DNA of 20,432 bases from a virus: the IMG/VR virus record IMGVR_UViG_3300004448_000144, positions 1 to 20,432 of that record. One strand, 5' to 3'. The position numbers were made by a program, and so were the translations under genes. Below the pieces are notes generated by a model. That model was given only the letters and a program-made list of their open reading frames with translations. It was not told where the DNA came from and made no database searches. Numbering within the stretch: position 1 is the first letter of the stretch; each line of letters begins with the position of its first letter. Shown piece after piece: positions 10,841 to 19,703 of the stretch.

Positions 10841-11285
10841 AGTCTTCGTATGTTATCCATACATCTCTACCATCAAGCAGTTCGTTGGCTACCTTGGGAT
10901 ACATGTGTTGGTATGCATATGTGCTTTTGCCTATGAAGCCTTTCATGTCTGCAGAGTTACCGACAAGTAAGCAACCCGCTGTATGCTCATCTGTGTTTCC
11001 AATATGTATTAGGATGTATTCAAATCCTGGTACGTCGCGTACCCATAACATACCCTTGTGCATATTAGGGAACTTGTCTGAGTATCTACTATGGTGACCA
11101 CCTACGGTACGCAGGGTAATGCGATAGGTTCCTGCTGGGATCCTGGTTTCACCCATTACCTTCTCGTCACGATGTTCGTCTTCTAATGTAAAGCAGAGGA
11201 ACTCTCTGCCTTCTTTGCTCTCTAGGTACAGTGCTCCAAGAGTGAAGTCATCTTGGCTGTACATTCTTATTACACGTAGTTCCAT
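10833..11285 (-). CDS. DUF5675 family protein (possible cell-wall-active lysis protein)
   Basis: A 150-residue protein starting MELRVIRMYSQDDFTLGALY. It matches the DUF5675 pattern I know from phages and Bacteroidetes: FLCFTLEDEHRDEKVMGETR (about 29-48) followed by IPAGTYRITL, then KGMLWVRDVPGFEYILIHIG (about 77-96) and GNTDEHTAGCLLVG, with a conserved His in 'IHIGN' and Cys in 'GCLLVG'. The Thr/Gly-His-Cys pattern resembles L,D-transpeptidase-like folds, so peptidoglycan processing has been suggested by analogy; that is not proven. Paired with a small membrane protein and a leftward terminator it forms a compact two-gene unit divergent from the gene at 11312. On the minus strand TATCTTTA near 11292-11299 could be its -7 element. 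Confidence 0.7.
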   Translation of the reverse strand: MELRVIRMYSQDDFTLGALYLESKEGREFLCFTLEDEHRDEKVMGETRIPAGTYRITLRTVGGHHSRYSDKFPNMHKGMLWVRDVPGFEYILIHIGNTDEHTAGCLLVGNSADMKGFIGKSTYAYQHMYPKVANELLDGRDVWITYEDFA

Positions 11286-11299
11286 AAGGGTAAAGATAG

Positions 11300-11307
11300 T
11301 ATATTTG
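11300..11307 (+). promoter_or_regulatory. -7 type promoter element (TATATTTG)
   Basis: TATATTTG fits the Bacteroidetes -7 consensus and stands 4 nt before the ATG at 11312, so the transcript would be nearly leaderless. No clear -33 box is visible. The same GTATnTTTG form occurs before 12114 and 17270. Confidence 0.4.
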
Positions 11308-11311
11308 TAAT

Positions 11312-11446
11312 ATGAAATATAGAACAGGAGACCCCAAGAAAAAGAAGAAGGCCAAGGTGCGTGGTGTCGATGTAGATAAACTACCAGAGGGACGCATCAA
11401 GGAGTACGATACACCTTTCCCCTTCCGTAAACGCAAGAAGAAATGA
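11312..11446 (+). CDS. 44-residue very basic mini-protein
   Basis: Starts MKYRTGDPKKKKKAKVRGVD and ends PFPFRKRKKK; nearly half of the residues are Lys or Arg. No family is recognised. A nucleic-acid-condensing or virion-internal role is possible. The stop overlaps the next start as ATGA. Confidence 0.55.
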   Translation: MKYRTGDPKKKKKAKVRGVDVDKLPEGRIKEYDTPFPFRKRKKK

Positions 11447-11652
11447 AACTAAAGAAGACAAACAAGAGCGTTAAGGTAAAAGCACCAGAGGGATACCACT
11501 GGATGACAGAGGGTGGACGCCACTTTCTAATGAAGGGCGACTATAAGCCACACAAAGGAGCGTCACCAGAGGCACCGTTTAGATTAGTTACACACGATAA
11601 AGGGAAGAGCAGTCCTGCTATGGATGCTGCTCGGAAGGCGAAGAAAGGTTAA
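11443..11652 (+). CDS. 69-residue basic unknown protein
   Basis: Starts MKLKKTNKSVKVKAPEGYHW. The segment EGYHWMTEGGRHFLMKGDYK followed by PHKGASPEAPF suggests a small fold of a type seen beside phage structural genes, without a known function. It is coupled to the 44-residue gene. Its last 35 bases overlap the end of the convergent regulator gene at 11618. Confidence 0.55.
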   Translation: MKLKKTNKSVKVKAPEGYHWMTEGGRHFLMKGDYKPHKGASPEAPFRLVTHDKGKSSPAMDAARKAKKG

Positions 11653-12082
11653 ACGGTTCTTCACCCCTCATCTTTCTATATAGGCGGGCCACATTGAGCC
11701 TGCCTTTTTGTGTCAAAGCATACCGTACCCTGTAATTCATCTTAGTTTCATCTCTAAAGAAATGGTCTTCCATGTTTTGGCTCGGTGTGAGTTTATCGAA
11801 GTGCTTGTATATCCATCCCTTCTTCATTAATGGATACACGTATCTATCCGCTAACTTCTTATGGCTTCTATTCATAGTCTCTGAAACATAGGATATCGTC
11901 CAGAACTCCAGGTCATAGATAAAGAAAAGTAAATCCACCTCAGCCTTTCCCAGATCCATGTTCTGCTTGGCATCCAGATACAGGAAGTGCAGGTTCTTCA
12001 TACCGTTCTCCTGGATATACTTCTTATCAATCTTAGAGAACTCTCTAAACTTCTTCTTTCGGCTTACAGTACTTTTGGGCAT
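11618..12082 (-). CDS. Winged-helix regulator-like protein
   Basis: A 154-residue protein starting MPKSTVSRKKKFREFSKIDK. Residues about 36-128 have the layout of a MarR-like winged helix: helical start (HFLYLDAKQNMDLGKAEVDL), a recognition region (ETMNRSHKKLADRYVYPLMK, then KGWIYKHFDKL as the wing) and a terminal ALTQKGRLNVARLYRKMRG helix. The longer upstream frame is rejected because it runs through the divergent fibre gene. It faces the late promoter at 12088 and may control the late/early switch; this is inferred from position. Its 3' end overlaps the convergent gene. Confidence 0.6.
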   Translation of the reverse strand: MPKSTVSRKKKFREFSKIDKKYIQENGMKNLHFLYLDAKQNMDLGKAEVDLLFFIYDLEFWTISYVSETMNRSHKKLADRYVYPLMKKGWIYKHFDKLTPSQNMEDHFFRDETKMNYRVRYALTQKGRLNVARLYRKMRGEEPFNLSSPSEQHP

Positions 12083-12087
12083 ATGAG

Positions 12088-12095
12088 TATCTTTG
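12088..12095 (+). promoter_or_regulatory. -7 type promoter element (TATCTTTG) for the late module
   Basis: TATCTTTG lies 19 nt before the ATG at 12114, within the short divergent gap with the regulator gene. TTACA 19 nt upstream (12064-12068) may act as a weak -33 box. Confidence 0.4.
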
Positions 12096-12113
12096 TTAGG
12101 TAAAAGTAATACT

Positions 12114-13097
12114 ATGGCATCACTTAGTGGAAATAAAATAAAGGATACGTTTGACAAGTTACTTAAACTTGAGTCAGCGCAACTTTCAGCATCAGAACAA
12201 GTGGTAGAAGACGGAGCCGGAAACAACAGTGCGCTCAAACTTTCTACCGATACAGTAGAGACTACTGGGGAATTAAAGATAACAGGAACACCCTCTACAT
12301 CAACCAGTATTACTAAAGCGTTAATGCTTAGTACTTCTGGCGTGGTAGTTACTCGTGACCTCAATACAAACCCGATTGGAACCGCATCTATTACAGCGAA
12401 TACTCCTCTGTCAGCAACAGGGAGCACGGTTGAACTACAAGACGCAGGTAACTTAGGACAGATTACATCTCCTGCAAATGCAGACAAGTATTTGATATGG
12501 GACGAAAGCGCAAGCGCTTATAAGTATATTGAACAAGTAGACTTAGTAAATTCAGTAGGTAATGCTATATCCACGCCGGAGCAAAGCATAATGTTTGCTC
12601 GTCAAGAATCCACTCAACAATTAAGCAGTTCAAATACTGTTGCTGTTGGTTCCTTTGCACAGATATACGAGGACTCATCTGCGACTACATCAACCACAGC
12701 GACGGGTAGTTCAGTATATTTCGGAACAAAGACAAATACTGGTGGCTCCCCTGCTTTAAGTTTAGCACAAGTTGATGATCCAAGAGATTCTGTTTTGATC
12801 AACGAGATTGAAGGATGGTTTAGAATTACGGCAACGCTAACGGTGATACAAACCGTTGCCTGTGATTTCAGTATAGTATTAAATTCTTCGGGTTCTCCTT
12901 TAACACTACGTTCAATAACTTTACCGGCAGAAGCAGGTAAAATAAGCACACATACCCTCAATGCTATTTATTATTCAGATGGACAGCAGGGATATAAAGT
13001 TCAACTAAAAGGACTAGCAAGTGGAAATGGGGTTAATGTATACGCTACGCAAACTTCAATGCAGGTTGAATGGTTAGGAGATAATACATCACTATAA
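12114..13097 (+). CDS. Fibre- or head-decoration-like virion protein
   Basis: A 327-residue protein starting MASLSGNKIKDTFDKLLKLE. 'LSG-KIKDTFDKLLK' at the N-terminus followed by DGAGNNSALKLSTDTVETTG is the typical opening of phage fibre or appendage proteins that trimerise through beta-helical repeats. The rest is rich in Ser/Thr/Gly/Ala and beta strands, and the C-terminal domain (about 215-327, EGWFRITATLTVIQTVACDF to MQVEWLGDNTSL) looks like a jelly-roll receptor-binding head. The ATG at 12114 is chosen; upstream codons overlap the promoter. It is the first gene of the late module. The exact virion location is unknown. Confidence 0.6.
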   Translation: MASLSGNKIKDTFDKLLKLESAQLSASEQVVEDGAGNNSALKLSTDTVETTGELKITGTPSTSTSITKALMLSTSGVVVTRDLNTNPIGTASITANTPLSATGSTVELQDAGNLGQITSPANADKYLIWDESASAYKYIEQVDLVNSVGNAISTPEQSIMFARQESTQQLSSSNTVAVGSFAQIYEDSSATTSTTATGSSVYFGTKTNTGGSPALSLAQVDDPRDSVLINEIEGWFRITATLTVIQTVACDFSIVLNSSGSPLTLRSITLPAEAGKISTHTLNAIYYSDGQQGYKVQLKGLASGNGVNVYATQTSMQVEWLGDNTSL

Positions 13098-13396
13098 TGA
13101 ACCACAACGAAAGAAGAGAAGCATTCCAATTTATAAGGCTGAAGTTAGAGGAGATAGAAGACATCATGGAATCCTATGGAGGTAAAGAAAAATACCTCTC
13201 TTTGTATTGCTTTGGTATTTTTGTGCCAGAGTCAGATCAGGACGATGAAAAGTATGAGTTGATGACAGGTATGCACATGGCTTCACTAGACGAGTATGAT
13301 TTAATGTCAGAGACTTTAGATGAAGTTTTTGAAACACGTTTCACAGACGAAGACGAAGGTGACCCAGGTAAAATAGATTACTGGTTAAATAAATAG
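13097..13396 (+). CDS. 99-residue acidic unknown protein
   Basis: Starts MNHNERREAFQFIRLKLEEI and is very acidic (ESDQDDEKYE, RFTDEDEGDPGK). It is helical at the N-terminus; no family is recognised. TAATG overlap with the fibre gene suggests coupling, so a chaperone-like or regulatory role for a virion protein is possible but unsupported. Confidence 0.55.
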   Translation: MNHNERREAFQFIRLKLEEIEDIMESYGGKEKYLSLYCFGIFVPESDQDDEKYELMTGMHMASLDEYDLMSETLDEVFETRFTDEDEGDPGKIDYWLNK

Positions 13397-13397
13397 A

Positions 13398-13637
13398 ATG
13401 GAACTTATTAGAAAAATTATTATCGGGACAAACCCGAAAGACGCTATGGCCTACTATGTAGGTCAAAAAGCAGGGTTGTCAGTGATTGATTCCATAATCA
13501 TGGATGAAAGATGTTTTGTTAAATACGGAATAAGGCGTTACCTTGTGTACATATATAACGCAGAAGAGGGCACCATGCTCTGGAAAACTGTTGAAGATAT
13601 GCCAGTATTAATCGAACATGATTGTGAATTCCTATGA
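13398..13637 (+). CDS. 79-residue conserved-type phage protein
   Basis: Starts MELIRKIIIGTNPKDAMAYY, followed by VGQKAGLSVIDSIIMDERCF and IRRYLVYIYNAEEGTMLWKT. An 'IIxGxNPKDAMxYxVGQ' opening is a pattern I recall from phage proteins of unknown role near packaging genes. It is an alpha/beta fold with no catalytic motif, and overlaps the oxygenase gene as ATGA. Confidence 0.6.
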   Translation: MELIRKIIIGTNPKDAMAYYVGQKAGLSVIDSIIMDERCFVKYGIRRYLVYIYNAEEGTMLWKTVEDMPVLIEHDCEFL

Positions 13638-14182
13638 TTGTAGTAGACAACTTTATTAAAGACCCTTTATTCCTTAAGCAACTTGAGGAGAACAAGAAAG
13701 AGTTCTTCTCGGAGAACGGAACCTATCACTGGTGGAACGGATGGTGGAACTCACCAGACGATACCATAAAGAAACAGTTGATATCATACATATGGAGAGA
13801 CTACCCTATGTACCCATCCGTTTCTTTAGATGGATTTGAATACTGGACTGGTCAGTTCGGTGAAGGAGCAGGCACCGATAAACTCGACATGCACTTAGAC
13901 AAAGACGAAGAACTTTGGAAGTCAAAGAGTGAACTGTCAAGCCCTATTATTGGCACGGTGTTTTATCCGGTAGAAATGGATATTGAAGGTGGATACCTTG
14001 AGATATTCTCTAGCGGGCCAGAGAAACAGCCAGAGCGCATTCAAGCAAAGCACAACAGGTTAATCATCTTTGACGCAGGAGGAACGCAACACAGAGTTAC
14101 AGCGGTAACAAAAGGCACTAGATCGGCTATAGCAATAAACCTCTGGGATAAAAAGCCAGAAGGGGAACTTAAGTTTGAATGA
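13634..14182 (+). CDS. 2-oxoglutarate/Fe(II)-dependent oxygenase
   Basis: A 182-residue protein with the complete facial triad of 2OG-Fe(II) oxygenases: H87 and D89 in DMHLDKDE, distal H153 in GGTQHRVT, and R163 in GTRSAIAINLW as the likely 2-oxoglutarate-binding residue. The beta-strand framework (IIGTVFYPVEMDIEGGYLEI) fits the prolyl-4-hydroxylase-like type. Family knowledge: these enzymes hydroxylate protein side chains, bases or small molecules. It lies in the late virion module, which also contains a collagen-like protein rich in Gly-X-Lys, so a virion-protein substrate is plausible. No direct evidence for the substrate exists in the sequence. Confidence 0.75.
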   Translation: MIVVDNFIKDPLFLKQLEENKKEFFSENGTYHWWNGWWNSPDDTIKKQLISYIWRDYPMYPSVSLDGFEYWTGQFGEGAGTDKLDMHLDKDEELWKSKSELSSPIIGTVFYPVEMDIEGGYLEIFSSGPEKQPERIQAKHNRLIIFDAGGTQHRVTAVTKGTRSAIAINLWDKKPEGELKFE

Positions 14183-14835
14183 AATCCCTTTATCACTTCT
14201 TAGTAAGGGTTCCTAAGATTACTAAGGATACTATTGAATTAAATGGTGAAGATATATATATCGACACTAAGTGGGATGAGTTTGCCCATAGAACAATGGA
14301 AGGTGAGGTTGTGGCTCTACCGGTAAAATTCGACACGAATGTTAAGGTAGGGGATACCATGTACTTCCATCATCACGTTGTGCTTGGTGGTAACCACATG
14401 ATGATGAACGAAGAAACAGTTCAGTTAGAAGAAACTAAGAAGCGTGGTCAATTCATAAACCCAGATGACGACATATACGTTGTCCATTATGGAGGTAACC
14501 TAGACCCTATATCCTGTCAAGCCTACGCATATAGATGCCAGGACACAGGAGAGATAGAGTTGATTAGTGACTGGATATTCATTACTCCAGAACCAGAGGA
14601 AGAGCAAGAGGAAACGATAAAGAGTGACATCATCGAACTCATACCCAAGGCTAACCCACCAAAAGAAAAGAAAGGTTACATCAGATGGTCTTCGCCTAAG
14701 TTGAAGGAACTAGAATTAAACCCTGGAGACAAGGTGCTGATCAGAAAGAACTCGTCCTATGAGATGGAGGTGAATGGAGAGAAGTTATGGAGAACCTATT
14801 TACAATCAATTCATGGCAAGATCGAAGAAGTATAA
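14179..14835 (+). CDS. GroES-like co-chaperonin-type protein
   Basis: A 218-residue protein starting MKSLYHFLVRVPKITKDTIE. Two segments recall GroES strands: EGEVVALPVKFDTNVKVGDT followed by MYFHHHV (41-67), and LNPGDKVLIRKNSSYEMEVN followed by GEKLWR (180-205), the latter like the GroES 'GDkVlf-k-y-g-e-i-dGe' core. It is about twice the length of host GroES, with an acidic linker (PEPEEEQEE, 137-145). Family knowledge: phage co-chaperonins such as T4 Gp31 replace GroES so that GroEL can fold the capsid protein. Its location before the packaging genes fits. It overlaps neighbours at both ends. Confidence 0.55.
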   Translation: MKSLYHFLVRVPKITKDTIELNGEDIYIDTKWDEFAHRTMEGEVVALPVKFDTNVKVGDTMYFHHHVVLGGNHMMMNEETVQLEETKKRGQFINPDDDIYVVHYGGNLDPISCQAYAYRCQDTGEIELISDWIFITPEPEEEQEETIKSDIIELIPKANPPKEKKGYIRWSSPKLKELELNPGDKVLIRKNSSYEMEVNGEKLWRTYLQSIHGKIEEV

Positions 14836-15106
14836 CAACATAGATACCGCTGTAAACCTAATGCAGGCGATGCAGATTGCAATAGAGAATATGATACAGG
14901 AAATACAAAAGCCTGTAGACCAGGAACTTAGTGGCTCCCAAAGAAAAGCCGAGTTGCAATCTATAAAACAAACAGCGGTAGATGCTAAAGAACTTATTGT
15001 TGAAAGAGAAAGACTCGAACAACTTATCAGAGGTCTTAAGAAAGACGGAGAAATTAAAGAGGAAAGAGATTACTCGGGAGGATTCGCAGAGCAATACTCA
15101 AAGTAA
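14813..15106 (+). CDS. Candidate small terminase subunit
   Basis: A 97-residue protein starting MARSKKYNNIDTAVNLMQAM, almost wholly helical with coiled-coil character in residues 35-85 (AELQSIKQTAVDAKELIVER). There is no recognisable HTH. The call depends on its place directly before the large terminase and on size and helicity; a scaffolding-like or unrelated helical protein is possible. The start ATG at 14813 is chosen over 14774, which lies deeper in the GroES-like gene. Confidence 0.4.
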   Translation: MARSKKYNNIDTAVNLMQAMQIAIENMIQEIQKPVDQELSGSQRKAELQSIKQTAVDAKELIVERERLEQLIRGLKKDGEIKEERDYSGGFAEQYSK

Positions 15107-15134
15107 TCAAGTCTTCATATACTGGGATTACTAA

Positions 15135-17234
15135 ATGGCAGGACTCGTAGAGATAGAAGGTGACACTGTAGTCAACATATGTGCGGACAAAACCCAGGGA
15201 AAAGTCAGTCTATGCTTTGGCTTACCCATACAGTTACCAAAGCAGCCTCGAAAAAAGGGCATACTATTTCACGACAAGCCAAAGGAAGAACAGCACTGGC
15301 AACGCACACCATTACCAGACGAACTCAAAAGAGTAAAGTCTATGGAAGAGTGGATGTCTATGCCGGAGTCGTTTAGAAACAAACACACCCCCTACATTAG
15401 TGAAGAATACAAGAGACGCAGAAATGGAGTATGGTTTTACAACAACGGGGTACCTACCTATATTACCGGAAACCACTACTTTTTCTTACAGTGGTGTAAG
15501 ATTGATATCGGATACCCATCCTACCTTGATTTTCAAAGAGAACTATTCGTACACCTTGATGCTTGCGTAGCAGACCCAAGATGTGTTGGACAGGTATATG
15601 TTAAGTGTCGTAGATCTGGATACACTAACATGTCGGCAGCAGTGCTTGTAAACGAAGGAACACAGGTTAAAGAGAAACTACTGGGCATCATGTCTAAGAC
15701 AGGTACTGATGCACAGGAAAATATATTCATGAAGAAGGTGGTGCCTATATATAAGTCACTGCCTTTTTTCTTTAAACCTATTCAAGATGGTACTACCAAT
15801 CCCAGAATGGAACTTGCCTTTCGTGAGCCATCAAAAAGAATTACCAAAAAGAACAAAACCTCATCAAGAGGTGAGGCTCTTAATACAATTATTAACTGGA
15901 AGAACACAACCAACAATGCCTATGATGGAGAGAAACTACACATCTTGTATTTGGATGAGGCTGGTAAGTGGGAAAAAGGTAATGATATACGAGAAGCATG
16001 GCGAATACAAAGAACTTGTTTGCTTGTAGGTAGAAAGATTGTAGGCAAAGCATTGGTAGGAAGCACTGTTAATCCTCTAGACAGAGGGGGTCGGCAGTAT
16101 AGAGAACTGTACTACGCAAGTAATGTAAACGACAGAAATGAAAACGGTAGGACAAAGAGTGGTTTGTATGGGTGTTTTATACCAGCATACAATGCACTAG
16201 AAGGGTTCTTCGATAAACATGGCATGCCAGTCGTTGAGGATTTAGAAAAAAATATTATAGGACTAGAGGGTGAGTATATAAGCCTAGGTTCAAAGACTTA
16301 CTTAAAGAATGAAAGAAAAGGTTTGTCTGGAGACTCTTACGAACTAAACGAGGTTATACGCCAGTTCCCTTTTACAGAAGCCGAAGCGTTTAGAGATAGT
16401 GCAAAGGCATCTCTGTTTAACGTACAAAAGATATACGAACAGGTAGAGTACAACGAGGATTTGTTCCCGAACCCTGTGGTTGTAGGAAACTTTGTTTGGG
16501 CGCTAGGGCAGAAGGATACAGAGGTAGTGTTTAGTCCTGATCCCAATGGAAGATGGAGAGTAGCATGGATGCCACCTGTAGAGTTAAGGAATAAAAAGAA
16601 ACCAGAGAACGCCTGGTTAGGATGTGCTGGAGTCGATAGTTATGATATAGATGCAACAGTGGATGGGAGAGGATCTAAAGGTGCTTGTCATTTCTTTAAC
16701 AAATTCAACCTTGAGTACCCATCGAATATGTTTGTAGCAGAGTACGCTTCAAGACCACCATTAGCAAAGATTTTTTATGAAGACATATTAATGGCATCCA
16801 AGTTTTATGGGTACCCTGTTTTGATTGAGAATAACAAATACGGAATCGCAAGACACTTTGAATCAAGAGGTTATGACCACTTCTTGCTAGACAGACCGGC
16901 TCACCTTACATCGAATTACGGCAGCAAAACAAAAACTAAAGGCATACCATCCAACTCACAAGACGTCATACAAGCGCACGCACAGGCTATAGAATCTTTT
17001 ATACACGCGAACGTCGGTCTAAACGAGCAGACACTAGAGTACGGAAAGATGTACTTCGAGAGAACTCTAGAGGACTGGGTAAACTTTAAGATAGACGATC
17101 GTACAAAATATGACCTTTCTATATCAAGCGGACTAGCCCTTCTTGCGGCTCAAGGTCATAGGCCCGAAAAGCCAAAATCAGATTTCAATAGTAAGCAGTT
17201 CTTCCGTAAAGGTCAGATAATTATACGAAAATAA
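15135..17234 (+). CDS. terL: Terminase large subunit
   Basis: A 699-residue DNA-packaging motor. The ATPase has a degenerate Walker A, KCRRSGYTNMSAA (157-169), and Walker B LHILYLDEAG (268-277). The RNase-H-like nuclease begins near residue 495 with WLGCAGVDSYDID, followed by a second acidic site in YPVLIENNKYG and a terminal region DWVNFKIDDRTKYDLSIS with the third aspartates. The 110-residue N-terminal extension before the ATPase is long compared with typical TerL. It packages DNA into the prohead by docking on the portal, whose gene follows 35 nt downstream. The late-module order small terminase candidate - TerL - portal is standard. Confidence 0.9.
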   Translation: MAGLVEIEGDTVVNICADKTQGKVSLCFGLPIQLPKQPRKKGILFHDKPKEEQHWQRTPLPDELKRVKSMEEWMSMPESFRNKHTPYISEEYKRRRNGVWFYNNGVPTYITGNHYFFLQWCKIDIGYPSYLDFQRELFVHLDACVADPRCVGQVYVKCRRSGYTNMSAAVLVNEGTQVKEKLLGIMSKTGTDAQENIFMKKVVPIYKSLPFFFKPIQDGTTNPRMELAFREPSKRITKKNKTSSRGEALNTIINWKNTTNNAYDGEKLHILYLDEAGKWEKGNDIREAWRIQRTCLLVGRKIVGKALVGSTVNPLDRGGRQYRELYYASNVNDRNENGRTKSGLYGCFIPAYNALEGFFDKHGMPVVEDLEKNIIGLEGEYISLGSKTYLKNERKGLSGDSYELNEVIRQFPFTEAEAFRDSAKASLFNVQKIYEQVEYNEDLFPNPVVVGNFVWALGQKDTEVVFSPDPNGRWRVAWMPPVELRNKKKPENAWLGCAGVDSYDIDATVDGRGSKGACHFFNKFNLEYPSNMFVAEYASRPPLAKIFYEDILMASKFYGYPVLIENNKYGIARHFESRGYDHFLLDRPAHLTSNYGSKTKTKGIPSNSQDVIQAHAQAIESFIHANVGLNEQTLEYGKMYFERTLEDWVNFKIDDRTKYDLSISSGLALLAAQGHRPEKPKSDFNSKQFFRKGQIIIRK

Positions 17235-17241
17235 TAAGAGG

Positions 17242-17249
17242 TATATTTG
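17242..17249 (+). promoter_or_regulatory. -7 type promoter element (TATATTTG) before the portal gene
   Basis: TATATTTG lies in the 35-nt gap after the terminase, 20 nt before the portal ATG. It matches the elements at 11300 and 12088. No good -33 box is seen. Confidence 0.4.
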
Positions 17250-17269
17250 CAACAGTAGCAATCTAAAGT

Positions 17270-19702
17270 ATGGACAACGAATACACAAATGGACAATCCT
17301 CATTTCCAGATCCTTTATCTGGTGTTGAGGAGAAGATGTCTAAGCAATATGGTCTGCAATATGCAAAGGCTATGTTTGCGCAATGGATTGGAAGTGACTA
17401 TCAAAACTCATTGTATGGAAGACGCAACAGCGAAATGGAACGCTGTAGAGATTATGCGCAAGGAACACAAGACACATCTATCTATCGTCAGATATTAAAC
17501 TCTCTCGATAACAACAATGGTGACGGAACCTTGATGACGCTAGACTATACGCCAGTTCCTATTGTACCTAAGTTTGTTAAGATTGTTGTAAACAAAATTC
17601 TTTCAAAAGAACCATACCCTCAAATTGAGGCCATTGACCCCCTTTCAAGAACAGAGAAGGATAAGAAGAAAAACGCTACCGTCTTGCGTATCGAGAATCG
17701 AGATATGATTGAGGAAGCGAAGTCACTAGGCCTGCGTGTTAAACAAGACCCTGGACAACTACCAGACACACCAGAAGAAACTGAGATATTCTTAGACACC
17801 AACATTAAGACGGACGCAGAAATCTCTGCTCAGATTGCTACTGAGATGACATTGAAGTGGAATGACTTTAATCAATCTATCTACCGTCGCTGTGTTGAAG
17901 ACCTAGCAACTCTTGGTATGGGTGTTGCCAAAAGAAGCAATGACCCCAACTATGGAATCAACGAGGAGTATGTTGATCCAAAGAAATTTATACACAACTA
18001 TACAGACGACCCAACATTCTCTGACCTAACCTATGCTGGTCATTTTAAGTACATAACAATCATGGACTTAAAGCGCATTGCTGGTAACCAGTTTACAGAG
18101 CAAGAGTATGAGGAGATTGCTAAGACTGTAATGAACAAGTATGGGAACAACCCTACTCAGTTCTCTACAACAGGATCTGGTTACGACAGACCCGGTACAA
18201 GATATCGCCAAGGATACGATGAGTACAAAATAGAAGTGATGGACTTTGAGTTCATGTCTGTTGATGATATCATATACGAGAAGAAGGAGTCAGCATACGG
18301 GAACATAGGTTTCTATTTTAAAGGAAACGAATACAACGCACCCCAGCAATCTGTATACAACAGAGAAGCGGTGTACATGAAGAACGCTACGGTATATGGT
18401 GGTACTTACATTGTGGGTACAGAGAAGTTATACAACTACGGGCCAAAGAAAAACATACCTAAGAACGTACATGATATTTCACGTGCTCGTTTATCATATA
18501 GCATTGTAGCAACTAATATCCGTGGGATGATACCTAAGTCAATGGTATCCTCTGTTATAGGGTTTGCTGACATGCTCCAGATCACGCACTTGAAACTACA
18601 ACAATCTATTGCTAAAGCAAAACCAGATGGACTCATCATTGATATTGAAGGGTTAGAGAACGTACAACTAGGGCGCGGTGGTGAACTGCAGCCACTAGAG
18701 ATTCAAGACATCTACGAACAAACTGGTGTGTTCTATTACCGGAGCAAGAATCCAGAGGGAGGTTTCCAAAACCCACCGGTCAGAGAGATAGGTAATAATA
18801 TTAGAAACATACAAGAACTTGTTTCTCTTTACAATCACTACCTAAGAATGATTAGAGATGCCACCGGTATCAATGAGGTTATGGATGGAACCACTCCAAA
18901 AGGAGAAGCCTTAGTGGGTGTAAATCAAATGGCAGTACAGGCTGGAAACAACGCTATATACGACATCACTAATGCCGCGATGGTTCTTTATCAAAAGGTG
19001 TGTGATGATATTGTTCGCTGTCTACAGGTGATACCACCAGACAGTATACTATATAAGGTATACACAAATGCCGTTGGAGAAACCAACATGGCCGTGCTTA
19101 GTTCTTTCGATAACTTATCTATGTACAACTTCGGCGTAGTGGTTGTTACTGAGATGAACGAAATGGACAAGCAATACCTAGAACAAAACATACAGATTGC
19201 TCTTGGACAAAAAGAAATTGACCTTGAAGATGCGATTGCCATTCGCCAGATTAAAGACGTGGAACAAGCAGAGAGACTCTTGGTGGTTCGCAGAAAGAAA
19301 AGAATCAAGCAACAACAAGAGATGATGGCCCAGCAAGCGCAGATACAATCTCAATCAAATCAACAAGCATCACAAGTGGCCGCTCAAATGGAGATGCAAA
19401 AAAAGCAACTCGAAGCCCAGATAGAAGCACAGCGGATTCAATTAGAGACAGAAGCGAAAGCGCAACTCATACAACTAGAGTATCAGTTCAAAATTCAAAT
19501 CGAACAACTCAAAGGAGAGTATGGTGTGATTGAGCAACAAGTGGAAAGCGGAGTTCGTATGCAAGCAGATGCTGAGTCAGAGAATCGTAAAGACCAAAGA
19601 ATAGATAAACAAGCGTTGGCCCAAAGCAAATTAATTGCACAACGTCAAGGCGAACGTCCACCTCTTAGTGAGGATATAGTAACCAACCTAACAATATCAT
19701 AA
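17270..19702 (+). CDS. Portal protein
   Basis: An 810-residue protein starting MDNEYTNGQSSFPDPLSGVE. The middle (YRRCVEDLATLGMGVAKRSN, then EYVDPKKFIHNYTDDPTFSD) and the long helical stretch with ATGINEVMDGTTPKGEALVG (about 541-560) are typical of portals that form the dodecameric DNA gate and head-tail connector. The C-terminal 130 residues form a Gln/Glu/Lys-rich coiled coil (QMEMQKKQLEAQIEAQRIQL), probably the barrel or internal extension. It is longer than average portals. Position after TerL supports the call. Confidence 0.85.
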   Translation: MDNEYTNGQSSFPDPLSGVEEKMSKQYGLQYAKAMFAQWIGSDYQNSLYGRRNSEMERCRDYAQGTQDTSIYRQILNSLDNNNGDGTLMTLDYTPVPIVPKFVKIVVNKILSKEPYPQIEAIDPLSRTEKDKKKNATVLRIENRDMIEEAKSLGLRVKQDPGQLPDTPEETEIFLDTNIKTDAEISAQIATEMTLKWNDFNQSIYRRCVEDLATLGMGVAKRSNDPNYGINEEYVDPKKFIHNYTDDPTFSDLTYAGHFKYITIMDLKRIAGNQFTEQEYEEIAKTVMNKYGNNPTQFSTTGSGYDRPGTRYRQGYDEYKIEVMDFEFMSVDDIIYEKKESAYGNIGFYFKGNEYNAPQQSVYNREAVYMKNATVYGGTYIVGTEKLYNYGPKKNIPKNVHDISRARLSYSIVATNIRGMIPKSMVSSVIGFADMLQITHLKLQQSIAKAKPDGLIIDIEGLENVQLGRGGELQPLEIQDIYEQTGVFYYRSKNPEGGFQNPPVREIGNNIRNIQELVSLYNHYLRMIRDATGINEVMDGTTPKGEALVGVNQMAVQAGNNAIYDITNAAMVLYQKVCDDIVRCLQVIPPDSILYKVYTNAVGETNMAVLSSFDNLSMYNFGVVVVTEMNEMDKQYLEQNIQIALGQKEIDLEDAIAIRQIKDVEQAERLLVVRRKKRIKQQQEMMAQQAQIQSQSNQQASQVAAQMEMQKKQLEAQIEAQRIQLETEAKAQLIQLEYQFKIQIEQLKGEYGVIEQQVESGVRMQADAESENRKDQRIDKQALAQSKLIAQRQGERPPLSEDIVTNLTIS

Positions 19703-19703
19703 G

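Noticed and set aside
12083-12487. N-terminal extension of the winged-helix protein
   Set aside because: It is the antisense of the fibre gene; the ATG at 12082 fits the divergent arrangement and starts a normal protein.
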